Origin: Hormiphora californensis
Lineage: Eukaryota > Ctenophora > Tentaculata > Cydippida > Pleurobrachiidae
Direction of reading: 5' to 3'
Length of the DNA stretch: 64,000 bases
Assembly (NCBI GenBank): GCA_020137815.1
Contig: CM035360.1
Span: forward strand, 1,184,577-1,248,576
In this document: positions 23,272 to 32,802 of the stretch, in pieces
Position numbering within the stretch: the first letter of the stretch is position 1
Layout of the letters: each line of letters starts with the position of its first letter
The notes under the pieces: model-generated
What the model was told of the DNA's origin: nothing
What the model saw: the letters and a program-made list of their open reading frames with translations, nothing else
Databases searched by the model: none
Program-made: the position numbers and the translations under genes

Positions 23272-26200
23272 TTACCCTGTGGAAGTTCCAAGTTGGGTGG
23301 TTCCATTGATGGAAGGCTTCTTCACCAGAACTGACACATTACAGGAAGAACTAAATGCTAGACTCTCCCTCCTCATGTTTTGTTGACGGTAACTTCGGTT
23401 TGATGTACAACGTATAATGTTTTTAAACTCCTGGGAAAAATTTAGTATATTAAATTAATAATCCGTTCAAATTATCCAATGAAAGTGCAAAATGTTAAAC
23501 CAATTCAAAGATGATTCTTCTTCATTTTTTGAAGGCTCATTGGTATCCAATGGATGGTCAATGAACATTGGTCATTATGCTGCATTTTCGGAACGTGTTC
23601 GTCTAGTCATTGTGCGTCGCGGGCTGCAACTGGAGCGTAACGCATGCGACGCGCGATGACTAGACGAACACGTTGACATTGGTCATTATGGAGGAGCAAT
23701 TCAATCAACTCTTACCTGTCTGAATTCCTTGTTCATTATCCCGTAGATTATCGGGTTGCAGAATGAGTTGCAGAGAAGAAGATATGTACTACTAGTGCTG
23801 CCTCTTTAGGTACTGATGTTAGCTGAAAGATTGCAGATATTAGCTTTAATTAACAGCGACATCAAATCAATAAACAAAATTCTTGAGATTTTTCGTTGAA
23901 GTACATAACATGAAATAACATAGAATTTACAACGAAGTAATAAATTGTACGCAACACATGTTTCATGGAATGGCCTATAACTGGTCTACTTTGATTATAA
24001 CATGGAATTTAGATAGTTACATACTTACATTAAATATCATTTGTATTAGCGCCATTATTGAGACAGGTAATACAAATATTAGGTAGACTCCTATGATAAC
24101 AGCAATCATCAGGCCCGCTTTGAAGTTTTTAATTCCCCTCCATGCCCCTCCCTTTTTCACAAGAGATGGATTGTTATCGTTCACCTGTTGTTAGATAAGA
24201 TTAATTAGTAAGTACAGTATGAACTTAATAACGAATGATTGATTAGATTATGCATCATATTCTTCATAAAATAACTTCATGTTAAACATATATATACCCT
24301 GCTAACTTAAATAATGCGCCAGTGGCGAGAAGTCCCACTAGCGCGCTCTCAGTAAACAGCCAGTCCAGCGGCAGATTATTTCCCACTGGCAGGTTATTTA
24401 TTTTTAACTCCTACGTAACATTCAAAGTGTGTGTAAATGATCAGTTCTTACTAAAATACAGAGGGAACACTATGTGCAACACTTACACACTACATTGGAG
24501 AGAAAGAAAGGACACATTCCGTCAATTACTCTCTCTTTATCTCCCCTTTTGTCTCAGTATCTCTTTCTCTGTATTATTTGTGACATGCCCCTTATCAGGC
24601 TATTTCTTTCACTCTCTTTCCTTAGCAACTGCTTAGTAACTGTTACCAAACAGTGTACACTCAATTGTGACGTGTTTTTAACTATTTCTCAGTTCTCTTT
24701 GTGTGTTTTGATTAGTGTTCTCTCTCTTGTTGGTGTGTAATACTTGAAATAAACAACTAAAGCAGGGTATATAACCCATAAACTCTGACCACTGGCACGT
24801 TATAGGTTTAAACCCCTCCGCCTCTCCCTCGGCTCCGCCTCGGGATCGTCGTCGTGATTTAAACCAGTTTATCCGCCAGCGGCGGATAAACTCCAGCTAA
24901 CTTCTCCCAGCGGCGCGCTGGGAGAAAGTTATCTGAAATAACGCGCCAGTGGCCAGAGTTTATGCCTCATATATGCGTACCATTTTAGCGGTTTGAAAGA
25001 TCTTGCAGTAGCAGAAGATCATGATTGATAGGGGAGGAACAAAAGAGATCCCAATGTAGATTACAAAGTAGACTTTAAATCGTGTTACTTGGTAACTTTC
25101 CATCGATTGTAAAGTCAGGGCACATGTCCGTGAATATGTCGAATAGCTGAAATATAGATTTATTAGTAACCCTTAGTTACGCTTGGCCTTTTGAAGTAAT
25201 GTTAAATGTTGTGCCATTTTAATCTATCCATAATATTAATGCAAAGTCAAACCATGATACTCCCATCCTGCTGTTATCGCTTATACCCCATTATCCCTTC
25301 TCCCATTCTCTGTCTTTAGCTTTTCGAACATCGCGTGGATATCATTTTACATATTATATGTGTACAGCTGTTATTTTAAAGCTAGGTTATAAATCCTTAG
25401 CTAAATACGTAAAGGCAAAAGATCTACTGCACCCCTTTCATGCAGCTGTACAATATATTGCCTGGAGCAGGTGGAAAAAGTAAAAAACTACACGTTCTAA
25501 AATTTACCAATAAATAAAAGATACCAAAAACAATGAAGGAATATTACTCACTCGAACTTTCCGATCCCAAAGAAAGGTGGTAGAGAGACGGACATGGATA
25601 AAATCCAGGTAGCAAAGAGAATCTGAAGTATCTTCTTCCCCGTCATTTCACGCTTGTAAATCAGAGGTTTGGTGATCAGAAGATACCGGTCATAACTACA
25701 CGCTGCCAGGGTCATCAAGGAGTTTGTCAGAATGACGTTATCTATATACCCGCTTATCTCGCATACAAACCCCTGGAATTTATTATATTTAGGGCAGGAT
25801 TAAATATCAGATTCTATATAGAATATATACATGAAATGACACGGGTGAGGTTCTGAATTTCTCCTTAAGTCATTTGTAGGAGTTTCTAATACCCAACCCT
25901 ATGTTTTTATTCTCAAAATCTAGCTAGTAGAGACAATATATTGTCATCGCAACTCTATACCGATGACGCAGTTCCCCTGTCAGTCGATCTTAAACCCTAA
26001 ACAAATATCACCAATATGTTATATATAAGTAAATCACGTCATATATTACTTGTGTAATTGTAGCTTAAGCTACTTACCCTCATCCAAGTATCGCAGTTGA
26101 ACAGATTGTTGATGATATTGGGTATCACCCAGAGACCCATTATCATGTCGCTTATAGCCAGGGACATGAGGAAGTAATTACTGGGTGTCCGGAGAGATTT

Positions 26201-26884
26201 ACTTCGTATAAACGCTAAAAGAACCTGTAGGGAGAGATTCGTTTTTGTTTGTTGGATCAAGCCATTGATTTCACGTAAGGTTAGCCACTGCTAGCTTTAT
26301 AAACCTAGCTACCTAAATCTCTCCTAAGAAAATCAGGTGAACCTCTGAAATCTGACACTATTGCCTGATATATCCATTGAATAGTTAGGTAAATGTGCAT
26401 TGGAGCATGTCACTACGGACAGCTGTGTGCTGCACGAAAATGAACATAATGAAGCGATTTCTTTACGAATATAAGTACAGTGGACGGTGCAATGATAAAA
26501 TGGATGCAGCTGTCGAAATATGAAAGTGTGCATGGTTACAACGAGGACCAAAAGAATGTATTTCGATAGAACTCAATTATCCCTCTTCATCAACATAGTT
26601 ATGAGAATGAGCTCGCAGACTATAATTAGCTAACTTGAGCTTACCATTGAATAACTAACTAATTAGCTAACTCACCATTTAATAATAAGCTAATTAGCTA
26701 ACTTATCATTTAATAATTAGCTAATTAGCTAACTCACCATTGAGTTTCCCATAACTGTGAGGATTCCCACAATTGACAGAACGGGGATGGCACCATGATA
26801 ATCGTCACATTCATCTTCAATGTATGAATCATTTACAGTGTTGAACGATCCAGGAGATGATGTAGGTCTATCCATCTCACTCAT
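23272..26884 (-). CDS. Class A (rhodopsin-like) GPCR, 7 exons, one-base gap in TM7
   Basis: Exons 5' to 3' on the - strand: 26738-26884 (ATG), 26078-26224, 25552-25772, 24981-25146, 24029-24184, 23716-23822 and 23272-23430 (TAA). About 367 residues. TM1 ends in VMGNSM, joining LLAFIRSKSLRTPSNYFLMS (TM2 side: LAISDMIMGLWVIP). Cys102 precedes TM3, SYDRYLLITKPL is the DRY motif (126-128), TM4 is ILQILFATWILSMSVSLPP, TM5 ends SIMIFCYCKIF, TM6 is GLMIAVIIGVYLIFVLP, and TM7 ends in CNPIIYG, the NPxxY motif. The tail continues EFKNIIRC with a possible palmitoylated Cys. The N terminus is short and acidic with possible N-glycosylation sites. The TM7 exon is 107 bases, yet both neighbours join in phase 0, so it needs 108. 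The frame before it (VPKEAALVVHI) and the frame after it (LLLCNSFCNPIIY) differ by one base near 23775. Either the base is lost in this copy or it is a sequence error. The style is amine-receptor-like; the ligand is unknown. Confidence 0.88.
23597..23676. repeat. Inverted repeat in the last receptor intron
   Basis: AACGTGTTCGTCTAGTCAT and its reverse complement enclose about 40 bp with GCGTCGCG/CGCGCGATG. It is a small hairpin element within the intron before the last exon. Confidence 0.65.
24294..24973. mobile_element. Non-autonomous element with subterminal hairpins, copy 1
   Basis: A 680-bp insertion in the TM5-TM6 intron of the class A receptor, from TATACCCTGCTAACTTAAAT to GAGTTTATGCCTCATATA. 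A near-identical copy is at 46322-46991. Both ends carry GC-rich hairpins (CTTCTCCCAGCGGCGCGCTG, TTATCCGCCAGCGGCGGATAA) and the motif CGCCAGTGGC. The interior repeats the outer ends in inverted form (AGCAGGGTATATAACCCATA). No protein is encoded. TATA flanks suggest a TA-containing target. Confidence 0.7.
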
Positions 26885-26964
26885 AATTTCATCAGCTGTT
26901 TAGAGGGAGGGGGTGTTATTTGCAGCTTGCAAGAGTATTGATATCTAGTATCAGCTGATTATAC

Positions 26965-27501
26965 TGAGTGAGATCGAGGTCGCGCAGCGACCGAGATCGA
27001 TCTCACATCTAGGCCTCCGGCGCGTTATTGATTTTAGAGCAAACTTTTTCAAAGACCTGGCTGCAAGGAACTACTGAACCGATTTGCATCTCGTTTGTTG
27101 CTCCTGGCAGATAATTGTCTCTAGTTTTACGGAAAATACCCGCGAGTATCAGCATTTGAGGAATAGTGGGTCAAAATTGACGCTAAACATGAGCAATTCT
27201 TTAAAGACCTGGCTGCAAGCTCCTACTCGGTCCTGGGACAATCTGCGGGTACTGGGTGAATCGTCATGGCCTTGTGAGTATGGGAAAATACCCGCCGATA
27301 CATCAATGTACCAATTGAGGCGGTAATTGGGGTTTTGGTAGTGCTATGTCGGCTAAAAATGCCTGCTAAAACAGTATATCGCGCGCGATTTGACAGTCCC
27401 ACTGCTGAAAACGTGCTTTACATGGCGCGCACGTGAGTTCTTGCTCTCAACGGACCGGGATCCTATTATTCGCGGAGCGAGAATAGGATGCGATGGATCC
27501 A
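26965..27501. mobile_element. SINE-like 540-bp retroposon, copy 2
   Basis: Reverse orientation relative to the copy at 4124-4664 and highly similar. It is flanked by an 18-bp direct repeat AGTATCAGCTGATTATAC (26947-26964 and 27502-27519). It lies just upstream of the class A receptor's start codon. It contains CGCGCACGTGAG and hairpin-forming GGATCC-containing ends. Neither copy has a visible poly(A) tail. Confidence 0.75.
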
Positions 27502-27639
27502 AGTATCAGCTGATTATACGGACCAGGCTGTACAAGCTAAACAGTAGAGAAAGCAAGGGAGGTCGATGTTAAAAACTCGAGAACCTCATCTCGATTACCA
27601 TACGTAATGCTGGCGTACATTCCTTAACACATACGCTCT

Positions 27640-27836
<197 letters not shown>

Positions 27837-28449
27837 ATCTTCTCCAGGCTTAAGGCAATTTCATCAAGTGGTCTACAAATCAATATGTAATGAAATGATT
27901 AATTGAATATTTGATTGGCACTCCACTGCTGAGAAAAAATAATGGAAAATATGACCTTGAGTGAGGTAAAGTTAACCTTTTTAAAGATAGTTTACCATAA
28001 AATCTCTGCAAAAAAAACCGACATTTCTGAAATTGAAGCAAAAGCTAATAGCTAGGAATAAAGACAACACCACCAGCTCTGCTCAATTTTCAGTTTCAAA
28101 CAAAGCAGTTCCATAAAGGCCAAGGAAGGACAAAAGGAAAGGATAAATTTTTCGAAAGTTATGAATGGAAAATGAAGATGAAAAGAGACACAGGATGCTG
28201 ACAGAGAGGAATATAGATGCCAGGAGAGAGAGAGAGGTACAGAAGCCAGGTGGCACGGCTGGTTCTAAAGTTGGGATAAAATATATATAGGAGAGCTGGA
28301 AATGATCTGAAAAAAGATGCATAATATGCAGTTGTGTTGTGTAAACAAAACAATAAAGGACCTAAAACCCAATTTTTGGGCACTTCAAGTTGTTTTAGAA
28401 CTGTAAAGGTTATATATCGGTTATCTACAAGTACAAAGTGGAGAGAAAC

Positions 28450-28516
28450 CTGTCTGGCGCCGCGACCCATCTGAGCGCACTGTCGAATCAAATTGGGGTC
28501 TGGCGCCGCCAGACAG
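28450..28516. repeat. GC-rich hairpin element (GGCGCCGC family), copy 2
   Basis: 67 bp, CTGTCTGGCGCCGCGACCC to GGGGTCTGGCGCCGCCAGACAG, with the conserved centre ATCTGAGCGCACTGTC. The two arms are complementary over about 15 bp. Confidence 0.7.
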
Positions 28517-28827
28517 AGAGAAACATAGTAGAGTCTGAAATACACAAGATTCATTCCCGGCTGTTTACTTTTAGTGAAGATTACCATTGAAAGGTTTTAG
28601 GTTTCACATGGAAGATAGCTGCGATATAAAAGTTTCAGTCGATCGACAATCTAGAACTAAGGTTTCAAATTCAACTAACTTTTCTCCAACAATAGAACTA
28701 AACATTTAAAATCAAACACGCTCAGATAATATCACCTGTAGTACTGCCTTGGCCCTATGCACTAACGTATCACTCCAGAAAGTATACGTTGTCGATACAA
28801 ACCCTTCGAGTTCGACGCGTTAGCATA

Positions 28828-29050
28828 CCAGTGGTCATCCGACATAATTGCTATATCTCGACGTGAACTTCGACGTGGAATTCGACGAGGAATAGCAGGC
28901 GTTTGTAGTTATGAACGCCTGCTGCCCATGCCGCACGTGCCAATGTGCGCCGCACAGCAGGCGTTCATAACTACAAACGCCTGCTATTTCTCGTCGAATT
29001 CCACGTCGAAGTTCACGTCGAGATGTGGCAATTATGTCGGATGACCACTG
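28828..29050. repeat. Near-perfect inverted repeat, arms of about 85 bp
   Basis: GTGGTCATCCGACATAATTG at one end and its reverse complement at the other. The arms run inward through CGTCGAAGTTCACGTCGAG-type sequence and GCAGGCGTTCATAACTACAA. The loop of about 40 bp contains GCACGTGCC. It has the structure of a MITE. The ORFs read through the arms are artefacts. Confidence 0.8.
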
Positions 29051-29368
29051 TAAGAAACATGTTTTAAGCTTTGCGTGACATTTGTCACACGTCATAGATT
29101 GTTTTGAAAATATAAAATTACTCAGTGTTCGATTACAAAGCATACAAATACAAATACAAATACAATTATAATTTATATCCCGCTTTTGGGCCTATGCATT
29201 GTTAGTGCTAGGAGGACGCGTTTCAATCAGTCGATTGAAGCAACGCACCCACCACTAACAAGCCTTCTAAAGCGGCTCTTATAGGATTATAAGATCCTAA
29301 AGGCCTTAAAAAACCGTCGGCAGTCATTCGATATAATATATATAAATGTATGTAGAAAATAAGGGTTA

Positions 29369-30785
29369 TCATAGCGCTGGCAAGCGCCCGGGGCCCAATC
29401 CTCCCTCCCCCCCCAACCATCCTTCCCTTAAAAATGTCCACTTTCCAAGCATTCTTGCTTCCAGTGAATGGAAAATCGAAATTGCGAAAAAAAAATTTTT
29501 TGAATTTTTTGAAAATTTTTGAAAATTTTGACAGCGCTACTATACTTATTGTCTGAAATCGGCAATTTCAACTTTATTTTAGACAACCTTCCCGTTGTCC
29601 TACGAACTTGCCGCTTGGTAGTTCGTGTTGCCTTGACACCTAGAGCACACGTTCAAAATTTCATACAAATCGGAGTTATGGTTTTTACGTTACAGAGGGT
29701 CGTATTTTAGACAAAATGTCCGTTTTTAGGGTCACGAACGACCTTGATTGTACCACCTTTTTGCGTACATAATAGAGGCCACAGTTTTAAAGCTATCACC
29801 ATGAAACTTTGGGAGTCGGTAGATCTCGTGGTGTACCTTGTATTAAAGCTTGGACAGAGAAAACGGACAGTCATAACAAAAGTTATGACTGTCTTAAGTT
29901 TTCTTTGGGGTTTAAGACAGCCTTCCCGTCGTTCTACGAATACGCCGCTTGGTACGTAATGTTGTCTCGACATCTTGAACACACGATCACAATTTCAAGC
30001 AAATCCGAGTTACGGTTCTTCAGTTACGGGCATCTGACTGTATTAAGATTTAAGACTATTTTCAAAAAACCTAGAAAAGAGCAAATTAAACTATAAATCA
30101 TGATTTTATCACATATATTTTGCCAACGTAGGTCAATTGCTGTATTTTCAGATATAATTGGAAGTCATATCTAGATTTATGACTGTCTTAAATTTAAGAC
30201 GATTTTAAAAACGCCTAGAAAGAAGCGTTTCAGAGTCTAAATTAATATTGAATCAGATTTATTTTATAAAATAAGGTTTACTGCCGCATTTTCAGTTATA
30301 ATGAGTAGTCATATCTAGAGTTATGACTGTCTTAAATATAAGACGATTTTTAAAAAAACCGAGAAAAGAGCGAATTAGCATCTAGAACCTGATTGTAACA
30401 GATATATTTGATTATCAATGCTTATCCGTGATCGTTATCCGTAACTAATAATCAAAATCAGAGAATAATCGTGGAGAACCAATCGCGGATATCAATCGCT
30501 GATAACTAATAAATAATAGTAATCGCGGATAACTAACCACGACAACTCATCGCGAATGAGTAATATGATAGTTACCAATCGCGGATAGCTAATCGCAAAT
30601 ATAGCTAATCGCGATAGCTAATCGCGATAGCTAATCGCGATAATTAATCGCGATAACTTATAACGGATTCGTGATCAGTTATCTGCGATCGGTTGTCCGC
30701 GATTACTATCATATTCGTTATTCGCAATTGATATCCAAGATACTAGATGACATGCAGCTTGTATTAAAAAATGCATGTCATCTAG
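29369..30785 (+). mobile_element. Non-autonomous Helitron
   Basis: Begins TCATAGCGCTGGCAAGCGC after an A and ends ATGCATGTCATCTAG before a T, the A|TC...CTAG|T layout of Helitrons with no target duplication. The 3' end is a 14-bp stem (30743-30756 with 30772-30785) that includes the terminal CTAG. The 5' end matches that of the other Helitrons in the window. The interior (29500-30340) is built of degenerate repeated blocks such as CTACGAA-GCCGCTTGGTA and TTATGACTGTCTTAA, then an AATCGCGAT-rich stretch. No helicase gene. Confidence 0.7.
30470..30730. repeat. Degenerate AATCGCGATAGCT repeat
   Basis: Many spaced copies of TAATCGCG(A/G)AT, some contiguous (30595-30655), within the 3' third of the Helitron. 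Confidence 0.75.
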
Positions 30786-30802
30786 TATAACAAAATGCCT
30801 GA

Positions 30803-31246
30803 TACTAGATCCAAAAACCAAACAAGTTTGGTGGATAGCCGGGGCCGCAGAAATTTAAAAACGTGCGAAAGTTTTGATACATGAACTTTCGGGGCCTGGG
30901 GTGCTGTTAAATTCGCGTTTCCATGATAGTCAGCCGTTCTTTCAAAACACACTTGTATTATTCTGTAAAACAGATTCTGAAACGATCCACTGCGTGCAGT
31001 ATATTATATGCATGATATGTGTGGAGCTATTTGTATGATAATGTGGAATCAAAAATAGTGATAACTTGCAATCATTGCGATAGTTTTCCTGGCGTATAGT
31101 TTGAAAATGTTGCTGGTTATAATCATGGAAACGCGAATTTAACAGCACCCCAGGCCCCGAAAGTTCATGTATCAAAACTTTCGCACGTTTTTAAATTTCT
31201 GCGGCCCCGGCTATCCACCAAACTTGTTTGGTTTTTGGATCTAGTA
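30803..31246. mobile_element. TIR element with 125-bp arms
   Basis: Terminal inverted repeats starting CTAGATCCAAAAACCAAAC, about 125 bp long and nearly identical, enclosing about 190 bp. No ORF with meaning. Immediately downstream of the Helitron end. Confidence 0.8.
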
Positions 31247-32339
31247 AAATATCTAATTAAGAAATAGCGTAATTAATTCGTTGAGTGATTAAGTAGTTAG
31301 ATAATTGAGAAATTAACTAGTTAGATAATTGATAATTAACTAGTTAGATAATTAACTAGTTAGATAATTAACTGTTGATTAATAAGTACATAGTGTAAAT
31401 ACTAAGTAAGTAGTATAGTTTAATAATTAATTCAAGTAAAAGGCTAGTGATCTAAAAAGGAGGCGAATAGCTAAGTAATTAGTTAATGGATAAAGTAACT
31501 GTAACAGGATAACCGATAAGGTAATACACACTAACCATATTAATTGCTATATAAGGTTATGATCTAATAAATGGCCTATGGAAAATTCTAAAGAAGCTGG
31601 TAATAAATTAATGAATAACGAGGTAGAAAAATAAAAAGCAAGAGACCAGAGGTCAGTCAGATAGGTTAAATACAAAGCTGTTAATAAATTAATTAATTGG
31701 AGCGGTAAAAAAATAAAAAGGCAGGAGACCAGTGCAATGGCCAGTCAGAATAAGTTAATTAATGCGGTTGGGTTTAAAATTTAATGTACGATAAAAACGT
31801 TAAGCTAATTATAGTAAGCTGTAAGATAGATAACTGTACTAGACGTAAGTATTTAGGTTCTAATTTAAAGTAATTTTAAGGTAACTAGGATAGAGAAGAT
31901 ATAAAATTAAGAGCTGCCCAACTTAGAAACTCTAGAGTCTATTCTCCACACACACTCGTATAAAGTCCATGTATGTTTATCGTCTTGATGTCTTCGAGAA
32001 CGTAATACCCTCCGTGATGTTCACTGAACATTGTTCAGGCTGGCTCACTCGCTCGCTCAAAGAACCTATGACTCTACTCTAGCCAGAAAGGAAAGAAACT
32101 CAACACACACTGTCACAATACAACCAGAAAATATACTCAAAAACTCGACACTCTTGACATGATATCAGACCCCTACTCTACTCATATGTTGGAGGAAAGG
32201 ACTTCAGATGATGATGTAGTTATAGGGGATGTAGTCAAAATAGGAATGTAGTAATGATAGGAATGTAGCACAGTAGAGGAATGTAGGACGTAAAAGGAAA
32301 GACCTCCCATCCGAGACTTCACCACAACACAGCCTTCCA
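31247..32339. other. AT-rich DNA without a recognised gene
   Basis: 31290-31400 is a degenerate TAACTAGTTAGATAATTAAC repeat. The rest resembles diverged repeats (AGGAGACCAG near 31644 and 31727). No gene seen. Confidence 0.5.
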
Positions 32340-32433
32340 CAGCCTATCCCACGATGAATCTAAAACTCCAAACCGAGACTCAGCAGATCACCTCAAAACC
32401 TCACTTCAAAGCCAAAAGAGGCACCACTTCAAA

Positions 32434-32710
32434 GACCCTACCACCACATCACATGTTACGCCACCACTTCACATACTTCACCACCACTTCACAGACTCCA
32501 CCGCCACTTCACAGACTCCACCACCACTTCACAAACTTCACCACCACTTCACAGACTCCACCACCACTTCACAGACCTCACCACCACTTCACAGACACCA
32601 CCACTTCACAGACTCCACCACCACTTCACAGACACCACCACCACCACTTCACAGACTCCACCACCACTTCACAGACCCCACCACCACTTCACAGACTCCA
32701 CCGGAAGACC
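32434..32710. repeat. Minisatellite in the 3' part of the LINE
   Basis: Tandem CCACCACTTCACAGACTCCA units with small variations, lying after the ORF2 stop in the LINE's sense. Confidence 0.85.
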
Positions 32711-32802
32711 ACACTACAAACCCCCGATGCAATTAAAGCCTAACACAAACGCCAGGACAGAAAACAAACCACAACCCACACAGAAGACTTCTAACGCCAA
32801 AA

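Noticed and set aside
32354-32743. 129-codon ORF rich in His, Thr and Pro
   Set aside because: Translation of the LINE's 3' minisatellite on the antisense strand.
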